From contig NZ_LZIC01000047.1 in NCBI RefSeq assembly GCF_001667185.1, positions 1-64,000 of the forward strand: DNA of 64,000 nucleotides. The letters are read 5' to 3'. Of the stretch, positions 26,953 to 39,389 are shown in pieces. Within the stretch, counting starts at the first letter, position 1, and every line of letters starts with the position of its first letter. The notes under the pieces are model-generated. The model ran no database searches. It was not told where the DNA came from and was given only the letters and a program-made list of their open reading frames with translations. Source of the stretch: Mycobacterium sp. 852002-50816_SCH5313054-b (lineage in GTDB: Bacteria; Actinomycetota; Actinomycetes; Mycobacteriales; Mycobacteriaceae). The translations under genes were made by a program, and so were the position numbers.

Positions 26953-28142
26953 CTTATCGGGGGCCGTTCCTGCAGCAACAGCGCCACCAGCAACGACGCC
27001 GCCAGCAGCAGCGCGCCCACGAACCACGCCGTCGCCGGCCAGCCGCCGCCCGCGTAGACGACGCCGCCGAACGCGCCGGCCACCGAACCACCCAAGTAGT
27101 AGCTGAACAGATACAGCGCGGACGCCTCGGCGCGATCCCGATGCGCCACGGCGCCCACCCAACCGCTGGCCACCGTGTGCGCGGCGAAGAACCCGCCGGT
27201 GAACACCCCGACGCCGAGCACGATCGTGGCCAGCGAATGCGGAACGGTCAACAGCAGGCCGGACACCGTGACGGGCAAGGCGCCGCCGAGCACGAGCGCG
27301 CGGCCCCTGCGGTCGGCCAGCCGCCCCGCCACCACGGACGTCCACGTGCCCACCAGGTACAGCACGAACAACAGCCCGACGACCCACGAGGCCAGTCCGA
27401 ACGGCTGGGCGGTCAATCGATAACCCAGGTAGTTGTAGACCGTGACGAATCCCCCCATCAGCGCGAAGCCCAACGCAAAGAGCTTCAGCAGCACGGGGTT
27501 TCGCAGGTGAGCCGCCAGGCTGCGCCACGTGGCCCGCACGCTCGCCGCCTTCGGCGTGAAAAACCGCGACCGGGGCACCACGACGGCGAAGACCACCGTG
27601 CCGGCCAGCGTCGCCAATGAGCACACCAACAGCGCCACCCGCCAATTGCTGACGTCGACGACCAGGGCCGGGAGGATCCGACCGGTCAGGCCGCCCACCG
27701 TGGTGCCGGCGATGTACCGTCCCATCGCCGAACCGAGCGACGAGGCGTGGATTTCCTCGGCGAGAAACGCCATCGCGACGGCGGGAATCCCGGCGAGCGC
27801 GACGCCTTGCAACGCCCGTCCGGCGAGGAGAACGCCGAGCGACGGACTGAAGGGCAGCAACAACCCGATGCCGCTGGAGGCCACCCCGGACGTCAGCATC
27901 ACTGTCACGCGCCCGTAGCGCTCGGACAGCACGCTCGCGGGAACGATGGACAGCGCGAGCATTCCGGTGGTCAGCGAGACGGCGAGCGCCGCGCTCGCCG
28001 GGGTGATCCGGTAGTACGCCGACAAGGCCGGCAGCAGTGCCTGCGTGCAGTACATCGCGGCGAAACTGGCCAGGCCGGCGCCGTACAGCGCCGCGGTCAC
28101 TCGGCGATACCCGCGGCTTCCGGCTTGGTGGGCGGTAGGCAT
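26901..28142 (-). CDS. MFS transporter, YnfM-like drug/metabolite efflux type
   Basis: 413 residues with twelve membrane segments. The pattern YCTQALLPALSAYYRITPASAAL near the start (broken here at FAAMYCTQ) and LSERYGRVTVML in the loop 2-3 motif A position are typical of YnfM/inner-membrane transport proteins. SWVVGLLFVLYLVGTW and a second motif-A loop GRLADRRGRALVL lie in the second half. It is divergent from a LysR gene with an operator-like repeat between them, the usual control layout. Substrate unknown. Confidence 0.88.
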   Translation of the reverse strand: MPTAHQAGSRGYRRVTAALYGAGLASFAAMYCTQALLPALSAYYRITPASAALAVSLTTGMLALSIVPASVLSERYGRVTVMLTSGVASSGIGLLLPFSPSLGVLLAGRALQGVALAGIPAVAMAFLAEEIHASSLGSAMGRYIAGTTVGGLTGRILPALVVDVSNWRVALLVCSLATLAGTVVFAVVVPRSRFFTPKAASVRATWRSLAAHLRNPVLLKLFALGFALMGGFVTVYNYLGYRLTAQPFGLASWVVGLLFVLYLVGTWTSVVAGRLADRRGRALVLGGALPVTVSGLLLTVPHSLATIVLGVGVFTGGFFAAHTVASGWVGAVAHRDRAEASALYLFSYYLGGSVAGAFGGVVYAGGGWPATAWFVGALLLAASLLVALLLQERPPISQAPNNWVIFEKSCQTP

Positions 28143-28178
28143 AGCAACGATGCTCGGCGCCGTGGCGTAGGAAAGGAA

Positions 28179-28206
28179 ATGAATTATTGATTGGAATATG
28201 ATTCAT
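28179..28206. promoter_or_regulatory. Candidate LysR operator between MFS and LysR genes
   Basis: ATGAAT (28179-28184) and ATTCAT (28201-28206) form an inverted repeat with a 16-nt AT-rich centre, in an 84-bp divergent spacer. Spacing and base content fit a LysR recognition site just upstream of the LysR -10 box, suggesting autoregulation together with control of the transporter. Confidence 0.45.
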
Positions 28207-28214
28207 CTGCGGCA

Positions 28215-28220
28215 TAAGTT
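28215..28220 (+). promoter_or_regulatory. -10 box for the LysR gene
   Basis: TAAGTT lies 6 nt before the ATG at 28227, another leaderless layout; this decides the start over the GTG 3 nt upstream and the ATG at 28233. Confidence 0.5.
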
Positions 28221-28226
28221 GAGGTG

Positions 28227-29120
28227 ATGGGCATGCCCGATGGTGACTACGAGTGGTTCGTCACACTCGCGGAGCTGCAACATGTCACGGGCGCGGCCGA
28301 ACAGTTGCACATCGCGCAGCCGACACTCACCCGGATGCTGGCGCGCCTGGAAGGGCGACTGGGGGTCGCGCTGTTCGATCGTCGCGGCAAGCGACTCGCG
28401 CTGAACACCTACGGCCGCATCTTCTACGAGCACGCGCGCCGCGCCCAATGCGAGCTCGATTCAGCGCGGCGGACGATCGACGACCTGGCCAATCCGGCCG
28501 TCGGCGAGATCCGACTAGGCTTTCTCGGTTCGTTCGGGACATCGGTGGTGCCGCGATTGATCGCCGGGTTCGCCGAAGCGTCACCGCGGGTGACGTTCAC
28601 GCTGCACGAAGGTGCCGCCGAATCGATCGGCGATCTCGTGCAGTCCGGGTCGATCGACGTCGGCGTGGTCTCGCCGCGGCCGCAGGCGCCAAATCTGGCC
28701 TGGCGCGGCCTGTTTCGTCAGCGCCTCGGTGTTGGGGTCCCCCGCGGCCACCCACTCACCGGCGTTGCGGCGGTGTCCATGACCGATCTGGTCGACCAAC
28801 CGTTCGTGGCCATGCGGTCCGGCTTCGGCATGCGGCGGCTGCTCGACGAGCTGTGCGCCGCAGCCCAATTCCAGCCGCGAATCGTCCTCGAGTCGGCGAA
28901 CCTCACGTCGACTGCCGGCCTGGTGGCCGCGGGACTGGGCATCAGCCTGATGCCCATCGACGGCAGCGATCCCGCACCCGGGGTCAGCGTGCTGCCACTG
29001 GCCGACGCCGACGCCTACCGGGACGTTGGGATGATCTGGAATTCCGGGCGTCCGTTGTCCCGCCCGGCCCGCGACTTCATCGCGTCCGCGGCGGCCGTCC
29101 ACCAGGGGGCCGCGACGTAG
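28227..29120 (+). CDS. LysR-family transcriptional regulator
   Basis: 297 residues. The N-terminal winged helix shows FVTLAELQHVTGAAEQLHIA and QPTLTRMLARLEGRLG, followed by LFDRRGKRLALN. The C-terminal periplasmic-binding-like ligand domain starts with GEIRLGFLGSFGTSVVPRL. It is divergent from the YnfM-like MFS gene, its probable target. Its 3' end overlaps the convergent TetR gene by 44 nt. Confidence 0.92.
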   Translation: MGMPDGDYEWFVTLAELQHVTGAAEQLHIAQPTLTRMLARLEGRLGVALFDRRGKRLALNTYGRIFYEHARRAQCELDSARRTIDDLANPAVGEIRLGFLGSFGTSVVPRLIAGFAEASPRVTFTLHEGAAESIGDLVQSGSIDVGVVSPRPQAPNLAWRGLFRQRLGVGVPRGHPLTGVAAVSMTDLVDQPFVAMRSGFGMRRLLDELCAAAQFQPRIVLESANLTSTAGLVAAGLGISLMPIDGSDPAPGVSVLPLADADAYRDVGMIWNSGRPLSRPARDFIASAAAVHQGAAT

Positions 29121-29811
29121 GTTCTCTATCGCTCTGCGCTGCTGCGTAATTCGCCAGACCACCGATGATGAGCTCAAGTCCGAGTGCAAACTCTTCGTCG
29201 ATCGGCACGGGCAGGTGCTCGGCCACCGCGTGGGTGGCGGGGAACAACTGGGGATCCAACGCGTGGAAAACCTCAGCTGCGTGTCGGTCATCGAATTCGC
29301 GACCGCTGAGCTGAATGACGAAGCCCAGAACATAGCGGGCCACTGTCGCATACGAGCGAGCTGCGAGACGCGGGGTGAAGCCGTTGTCAAGCAAGACCGC
29401 CAGCAACGTTTCCCGGTGCGCCAGCGCATTGGGCCCGACCGGAAGCTGATCGACCAGCAGCGGAGCCACGTTGCGGTGCCTGCACAACACCTCAAACGTG
29501 GCTCGTGCGAACGACTCGCATGCCCGCTGCCAACCCATCGAGGCGAGTTCCCCCGTGCTGAACTCGATCTCGCCGAACACGCGATCGACCACGTGTGAAA
29601 CCACCTCGCCCCGGTTGGCGAAATGCCGATACAGCGTGGCTGTCCCCGAATCCAGCCGCTGCGCGAGCGTCCGCATCGAGAGTGCCTCGGCGCCCTCGTC
29701 GTCCACGATTTCGAGCGCCGTGCTGACGATGCGGTCCAACGGGAGCCGTGGGCGCCCGCGGGACCGGCGCAGCGGGCTGTCGTCACGAGCCGGTGGGCTG
29801 CCTCGGGTCAC
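29077..29811 (-). CDS. TetR-family regulator
   Basis: 244 residues. The helix-turn-helix reads IVSTALEIVDDEGAEALSM then RTLAQRLDSGTATLYRHFAN, ending GEVVSHVVD. The C-terminal half resembles the TetR_C ligand domain. GTG is chosen because GATACT lies 6 nt upstream and because longer starts would cover the palindromic operator at 29852-29866. It is divergent from the PPOX-amidohydrolase pair and probably represses it. It overlaps the LysR gene tail to tail. Confidence 0.88.
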   Translation of the reverse strand: MTRGSPPARDDSPLRRSRGRPRLPLDRIVSTALEIVDDEGAEALSMRTLAQRLDSGTATLYRHFANRGEVVSHVVDRVFGEIEFSTGELASMGWQRACESFARATFEVLCRHRNVAPLLVDQLPVGPNALAHRETLLAVLLDNGFTPRLAARSYATVARYVLGFVIQLSGREFDDRHAAEVFHALDPQLFPATHAVAEHLPVPIDEEFALGLELIIGGLANYAAAQSDREPTSRPPGGRPPRTR

Positions 29812-29830
29812 GCGCCAAGTATCGCGGATC

Positions 29831-29866
29831 TTGACCGCTAGGGGCAATAACGGATACGGTGTATCC
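29831..29866 (+). promoter_or_regulatory. Promoter with embedded TetR-type operator
   Basis: TTGACC (29831-29836) and TACGGT (29855-29860) are spaced by 18 nt, a good sigma-A promoter reading toward the PPOX gene. The palindrome GGATAC-GGT-GTATCC (29852-29866) covers the -10. A repressor bound there would block transcription, so the adjacent TetR protein is the obvious candidate. Confidence 0.6.
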
Positions 29867-29924
29867 ATAAAAATATCGGGCGCCGCCCGATTCACCTTCA
29901 AGCCAGACCGGAAGACACGTTGCC

Positions 29925-30479
29925 ATGCTGCTACCACTCGCCACGAAGCCCTTCACCATTCCGACCGACCGGGACCTGCTCCCGTCCGAGCGCCGCGCGT
30001 TCGTGCGGACTCATCGCACCTGCGTCTTCGGCTACCGCCGGAAGAACGACGGCCCCGGCATGTCGGTCGTCTACTACATCCCCACCGACGGGGACGAACT
30101 GCTGGTATCGACGATGGCCGGCCGCGGCAAGGCCCGAGTCATCGCGCGGGACGGCAAGGTCAGCCTTTGTGTCCTCGACGAACGTTGGCCCTTCGCCTAT
30201 TTGCAGGTGTATGCCGACGCGGTCATCGACGACGACCCCGACCTGGTGTGCGATGTCATGATGGAAGTCGGTGCCAGGATGTCGGGCCAGCCGCTCCCGT
30301 TAGAAGCCCGCCCGGTTGTCGACGCCATGCGTCGGGAAGAAAACCGCGTTGTCGTGCGCTGCCGGCCCTATGCGACATTCGGTCAGCCGCCGCGACACCT
30401 CTACCGCAACGACCAGGTAGAGCGCATCACCCATTGGCTGTCCGGCACAGTCCCGTGGGACGCGCCCGACCCGGCCTGA
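29925..30479 (+). CDS. PPOX-type split beta-barrel flavin/F420-binding protein
   Basis: 184 residues of the pyridoxamine 5'-phosphate oxidase-like fold. RTHRTCVFGYRRKNDGPGM, YYIPTDGDELLVSTMAGRG and KVSLCVLDERWPFAYLQVYA follow the usual strand order, with ARVIARDGKVSLCV at the cofactor site. Members use FMN or F420; which one is not decided by the sequence. An amidohydrolase gene begins 12 nt after its stop, so the two form a small operon controlled from the promoter at 29831. Confidence 0.85.
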   Translation: MLLPLATKPFTIPTDRDLLPSERRAFVRTHRTCVFGYRRKNDGPGMSVVYYIPTDGDELLVSTMAGRGKARVIARDGKVSLCVLDERWPFAYLQVYADAVIDDDPDLVCDVMMEVGARMSGQPLPLEARPVVDAMRREENRVVVRCRPYATFGQPPRHLYRNDQVERITHWLSGTVPWDAPDPA

Positions 30480-30491
30480 CTAATTCCACCC

Positions 30492-31796
30492 ATGAGCCGC
30501 ATTGTGCTGCGCGGAGCGCGAGTGATCACGATGTCACCGGCGCGCCCCGACGCCGAACGCATCGACATCGTCGTCCAGGGCGATCAGGTCACCCAACTCG
30601 GCGAGTGCCTCGACGACACCGACGCCGAAACGGTCGACCTTCCTGGTCGCATCATCATGCCCGGCCTTGTCAACGCGCATCTACACACGTGGCAGAGCGC
30701 GCTGCGGTTCGCGGGCGCCGACTGGACACTGCTCGAATACCTGCGCCATATGCACGGTGGCGTCGCGGACCGCTACACGCCCGATGACGTCTACATCGGC
30801 AATCTCGCCGCTGCTCTCAATCAAATCAATTGCGGCACAACGACCCTAGGTGACTGGTGTCACAACAACCCGACGCCTGAGCACACCGACGCGGCCATCG
30901 AAGGGCTGCAAAGGTCCGGCATCCGCGCCGTGTTTCTGCACGGAGCGCCGAGGCGGGCACCCGACGTGGCCCATCCGCTGGCCGAGGTCGACCGGCTTCT
31001 CGACCGGCCAGGCCCAGCGGTCGGCTCGCTCACCATCGGGATGGCGATCGCCGGGCCGCAATACTCGACACCGGATATGGCCGTGGCCGATTTGCGTGCC
31101 GCCGCCGAGCGTGACCTCATCGCCTCGATGCATCAAAGCGGCGGCCAACCGGGGGCCGGATGGGAAGCGGTCTGCGCCGCAGGGCTGTTCGGGCCGCGCA
31201 CCAACGTTGTCCACGGCGCCGGTCTCACCGACGACTGGTTCGGCCGACTGATCGCTGCCGGCGTCAACTTCACTGTCACACCGGAAAGTGAGCTCGGGCA
31301 CGGCCATGGCGCCCCCATCACCGGACACCTGCTGAGACATGGCGCGGCGCCGTCGTTGGGCACGGACACCGACACGGCTGTGTCGGGGGAGATTCTGGCC
31401 GGCGCGCGCATTGCGCTGGCCCATCAACGCGGTCTCGACCACGAGCGCCACCGGCAGGCGACCGGTGCGATAGCCCCCTCACCGTCAGTGACATGTAAGC
31501 AGGCGTTGTCGTGGGCGACCGTTGGAGGCGCACGCGCCCTGGGGCTGGCCGACCGGGTAGGAACAATCGAGCCGGGCAAGCAAGCCGACCTCGTCGTCAT
31601 CGACACGCGACCGCTCAACCTCTGGCCGGCTCGTGATCCGATCGCCGCGGCATTGAACGCCGGCGTCGTCAATATCGAAGCAGTGATGATTGCGGGCCGT
31701 TGGCGGAAACGGGATCATTCGCTGATCGAGGCAGACCTCGACAGCGTCAGGAGCGGCCTCCTGGAATCCGCGGAACGACTGATCGGCGCGCGATAA
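30492..31796 (+). CDS. Amidohydrolase-superfamily metal-dependent hydrolase (TrzA/AtzA, COG0402 type)
   Basis: 434 residues. PGLVNAHLHT gives the HxH pair (His63, His65). SMHQSGG (His214), NVVHGAG (His241) and GTDTD (Asp292) supply the other metal ligands and base. The C-terminal GTIEPGKQADLVVID closes the beta-sandwich. Relatives deaminate or dechlorinate purine- or triazine-like rings. The glutamate normally three residues after the third histidine (HxxE) is glycine here, so a standard deaminase mechanism is doubtful. Substrate unknown. Confidence 0.88.
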   Translation: MSRIVLRGARVITMSPARPDAERIDIVVQGDQVTQLGECLDDTDAETVDLPGRIIMPGLVNAHLHTWQSALRFAGADWTLLEYLRHMHGGVADRYTPDDVYIGNLAAALNQINCGTTTLGDWCHNNPTPEHTDAAIEGLQRSGIRAVFLHGAPRRAPDVAHPLAEVDRLLDRPGPAVGSLTIGMAIAGPQYSTPDMAVADLRAAAERDLIASMHQSGGQPGAGWEAVCAAGLFGPRTNVVHGAGLTDDWFGRLIAAGVNFTVTPESELGHGHGAPITGHLLRHGAAPSLGTDTDTAVSGEILAGARIALAHQRGLDHERHRQATGAIAPSPSVTCKQALSWATVGGARALGLADRVGTIEPGKQADLVVIDTRPLNLWPARDPIAAALNAGVVNIEAVMIAGRWRKRDHSLIEADLDSVRSGLLESAERLIGAR

Positions 31797-31866
31797 GCAC
31801 GCGCCGCCCACCACCATGTCGCTTTTCCGCCAGTTTTGTCGGTGCGCGGGTGTAACTGTAGGAACC

Positions 31867-33354
31867 GTGCACGACGATTTCGAACGCTGCTACCGGGCGG
31901 TCCAATCCAAGGACGCCCGGTTCGACGGCTGGTTCGTCACCGCGGTGCTGACGACGCGGATCTATTGCCGGCCCAGCTGCCCCGTGCGGCCCCCGTTCGC
32001 GCGCAACGTGCGCTTCTATCCCACGGCGGCCGCGGCGCAGCGAGCCGGGTTCCGGGCCTGCAAGCGGTGCCGTCCCGACGCGTCCCCGGGGTCCCCCGAA
32101 TGGAACGTGCGCGGCGACGTCGTCGCGCGGGCGATGCGGCTCATCGCCGACGGCACGGTGGACCGGGAGGGCGTCGGCGGCCTCGCGGCCCACCTCGGGT
32201 ACACCACCCGCCAGCTGGAGCGGCTGCTGCAGGCCGAGGTCGGCGCCGGCCCGCTCGCGCTGGCCCGGGCGCAGCGCGCCCAGACCGCGCGGCTGCTCAT
32301 CGAGACCACCAAGCTGCCGTTCGGCGACGTCGCGTTCGCCGCCGGATTCTCCAGCATCCGCCAGTTCAACGACACCGTGCGCTCGGTGTTCGAGACCACG
32401 CCGTCGGCGCTGCGCCGGCGGCCGGCTGCCCGGAATGGGACCGAGACGAACTCCCCTGGCGCGCTATGCCTTCGGTTGCCCGCGCGCACACCGTTCGCAT
32501 ACGAGGGCGTCTTCGGCCACCTCGCGGCGGGCATCGTGCCCGGCTGCGAGGAGGTGCGCGACGGCGCGTATCGGCGCAGCCTGCGGCTTCCCCATGGCGG
32601 CGCCGTCGTGACGCTGACGCCGGCCGTTGACCACGTCCGCTGCCGGTTGGCGCTCGACGACTTCCGCGACCTCACCACCGCGATCGCCCGCTGCCGGCGG
32701 CTGCTGGACCTCGACGCGGACCCCGAAGCCGTGGTCGACGCGTTGGCCGGTGACCCCGAGCTGGCCGCGGTGGTGGGAAAGGCGCCGGGACAACGCATTC
32801 CGCGCACGGTCGACGAGGCCGAGCTGGCCGTGCGCGCGGTGCTGGGCCAGCAGGTCTCGACGAAGGCCGCCAGAACCCACGCGGGCAGGCTGGTTGTGGC
32901 GTACGGAAGCCCGGTGCACGACCCCGAGGGCGCGTTGACGCATGCCTTCCCGTCGGTCGAACAGCTCGCGGAGATCGATCCCGTCCACCTCGCGGTCCCC
33001 GAGGCTCGACGGCGAACGCTCCACGCGCTGGTCGCCGGCCTTGCCGACGGAAGCGTCGTCCTGGACGCCGGAAGCGATTGGGACGCCGCCCGCTCACAGT
33101 TGCTGGCGCTGCCCGGCGTCGGCCCGTGGACCGCGGAGGTGATCGCGATGCGCGCTCTGGGCGACCCGGATGCCTTTCCCGCCAGTGATCTCGGACTTCG
33201 GCTGGCCGCAACGCAACTCGGGCTCCCAGCGGATCAACGGAAACTCATCGAGCGCAGCGCCCGCTGGCGCCCCTGGCGCTCGTATGCCACCCAGCACCTC
33301 TGGACCACGCTCGAGCATCCGGTAAACCATTGGCCACCGCAGGAGGTCGCATGA
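31867..33354 (+). CDS. alkA: Ada-type regulator fused to AlkA 3-methyladenine DNA glycosylase
   Basis: 495 residues, orthologous to Rv1317c. An Ada zinc/methyl-acceptor domain (residues 1-75) has cysteines in YCRPSCPVRP and CKRCRPD. An AraC-type DNA-binding region follows (to about 180; LAAHLGYTTRQLERLL). The C-terminal AlkA glycosylase has the helix-hairpin-helix LLALPGVGPWTAEVIAMRAL with its catalytic Asp shortly after (PASDLG). It senses phosphotriester methylation and removes alkylated bases. GTG is chosen from the family length. ogt overlaps its stop by 4 nt. Confidence 0.95.
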   Translation: MHDDFERCYRAVQSKDARFDGWFVTAVLTTRIYCRPSCPVRPPFARNVRFYPTAAAAQRAGFRACKRCRPDASPGSPEWNVRGDVVARAMRLIADGTVDREGVGGLAAHLGYTTRQLERLLQAEVGAGPLALARAQRAQTARLLIETTKLPFGDVAFAAGFSSIRQFNDTVRSVFETTPSALRRRPAARNGTETNSPGALCLRLPARTPFAYEGVFGHLAAGIVPGCEEVRDGAYRRSLRLPHGGAVVTLTPAVDHVRCRLALDDFRDLTTAIARCRRLLDLDADPEAVVDALAGDPELAAVVGKAPGQRIPRTVDEAELAVRAVLGQQVSTKAARTHAGRLVVAYGSPVHDPEGALTHAFPSVEQLAEIDPVHLAVPEARRRTLHALVAGLADGSVVLDAGSDWDAARSQLLALPGVGPWTAEVIAMRALGDPDAFPASDLGLRLAATQLGLPADQRKLIERSARWRPWRSYATQHLWTTLEHPVNHWPPQEVA

Positions 33355-33848
33355 TCACCTACCGCACCATCGAGAGCCCGATCGGGCTACTGACCCTGGC
33401 CGGGCGCGGCCCGGTGTTGACGAATCTGCGGATGGTCGACCAGCCCTACGAGCCGAACCGCGCCGGCTGGTCGCCCGACCCGCGGGCGTTCGATGCGGCC
33501 GTCGAGCAACTCGGCGCCTATTTCGCCGGCGAGCTCACCGACTTCGACATCGAGCTCGAGCTGCGCGGCACGGAATTCCAGCGGCGGGTCTGGCAGGCGC
33601 TGCTGACGATTCCCTATGGCGAGACGCGGTCGTACGGGGAGATCGCCGAGCAGATCGGCGCCCCCGGTTCGGCGCGCGCGGTGGGCTGGTCCAACGGCCA
33701 CAATCCCATCGCGATCGTCGTCCCCTGCCACCGGGTGATCGGCGCGAGCGGAAGCCTGACCGGCTACGGCGGCGGGCTCGACCGAAAGCGCACACTGCTC
33801 GCATTGGAGAAAAAGCGTGCGCCGGCGGATCTGACATTATTCGACTGA
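33351..33848 (+). CDS. ogt: Methylated-DNA-[protein]-cysteine S-methyltransferase
   Basis: 165 residues, exactly the length of Rv1316c. The active-site cysteine is in IVVPCHRVIG. GETRSYGEIA and ARAVGWSNGHNP are the DNA-binding helix and arginine-finger regions. It transfers the O6-alkyl group of guanine to itself once. The ATG overlaps the alkA stop (ATGA), so the alkylation-repair pair is translated together. A strong terminator follows. Confidence 0.97.
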   Translation: MITYRTIESPIGLLTLAGRGPVLTNLRMVDQPYEPNRAGWSPDPRAFDAAVEQLGAYFAGELTDFDIELELRGTEFQRRVWQALLTIPYGETRSYGEIAEQIGAPGSARAVGWSNGHNPIAIVVPCHRVIGASGSLTGYGGGLDRKRTLLALEKKRAPADLTLFD

Positions 33849-33870
33849 CCGAATGCTTCAAAAGAATGCA

Positions 33871-33900
33871 AAAACACCCCCGTTGCCGGGGGTGTTTTTG
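33871..33900. terminator. Strong bidirectional terminator between ogt and rrf
   Basis: AAAAACACCCCC and GGGGGTGTTTTT form a perfect 12-bp stem with loop GTTGCC. The A and T runs serve as U tracts for both strands, so it ends ogt on the plus strand and the rRNA operon on the minus strand. Confidence 0.92.
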
Positions 33901-33904
33901 TATA

Positions 33905-34020
33905 TGTTCGGCGGTGTCCTACTTTTCCACCCGAATAGGGCAGTATCATCGGCGCTGACAGGCTTAGCTTCCGGGTTCGGGATGGGACCGGGCGTTTCCC
34001 TGTCGCTGTGGCCGCCGTAA
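33905..34020 (-). rRNA. rrf: 5S ribosomal RNA
   Basis: About 116 nt. Read on the minus strand it begins TTACGGCGGCCACAGCGACA and ends in GGACACCGCCGAACA, closely matching the mycobacterial 5S gene. The ends pair (GGCGG/CCGCC). It is the last gene of the operon, 5 nt from the terminator stem. Confidence 0.97.
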
Positions 34021-34101
34021 CTCTATTTATTTTTCATTCAAGTGTTCTGGTGGGGGGTGTGGTGCCGCACGACAAAGTCGTGGAGGCGAATAGTGGTTGC
34101 G

Positions 34102-39011
<4,910 letters not shown>

Positions 39012-39222
39012 ACCCCTCGATAACGAGGTGAATTTACAATCAGAGAAAATCTGACCTAACAAAAAGACACCAATATACTGGCATCAAAAAAACAGCCATA
39101 CCCACACACGGGGGGTGCAGAATATGGCCAAAAAACAACAACAATTTAAAAAGACCAAACACACTATTGAGTTCTCAAACAACACTCATGCTGATTTTCG
39201 CCCGCTTCCGGGCAACCCTGCC
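39012..39222 (-). other. rRNA operon leader
   Basis: About 210 nt between the proximal promoter and 16S. It is unusually A/T-rich for this genome and holds the CCCGCTTCCGGGC hairpin just after the transcription start, sequence resembling the antitermination leader, and an arm (ATAACGAGG/CCTCGTTATC) near 39013-39030. No gene is seen. Confidence 0.7.
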
Positions 39223-39252
39223 AGCTTAATACCAGTCCGGCGGAGGCGTCAA
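39223..39252 (-). promoter_or_regulatory. Proximal rrn promoter (PCL1-like)
   Basis: On the minus strand TTGACG (39247-39252), 18-nt spacer and TAAGCT (39223-39228). It matches the layout recalled for the M. tuberculosis rrn promoter (TTGACT, 18 nt, TAGACT), followed by the same CTGGCAGGGTTGCCC start region. Confidence 0.8.
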
Positions 39253-39302
39253 GCCCCAGTTTTGGTCATCTTGTGTGGTGACCGCTGCGGGGCAGCCGTG
39301 CC

Positions 39303-39332
39303 AGGCTAGTACCGATCCGGCGAGGGAGTCAA
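39303..39332 (-). promoter_or_regulatory. Distal rrn promoter, 80 nt upstream copy
   Basis: TTGACT (39327-39332), 18-nt spacer and TAGCCT (39303-39308) on the minus strand. The box and its flanks are a diverged copy of the proximal promoter exactly 80 nt away, so the two arose by tandem duplication. It starts 58 nt behind the murA stop. Confidence 0.75.
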
Positions 39333-39389
39333 TTCCCCGGTTTCGGCCCCCCTCGCGGGGTGACCGCCCTTGTGGGGCACTGACTTTGA

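Noticed and set aside
26901-28215. 506-codon alternative minus-strand frame covering the YnfM-like MFS gene
   Set aside because: It is Arg-rich in the wrong frame; the 413-residue frame has twelve membrane segments and MFS motifs.
25310-31800. Accessory block read as an integrated prophage or genomic island with att sites
   Set aside because: No integrase, transposase or phage gene and no direct repeats at the borders were seen; it is better described as gained or lost single operons.
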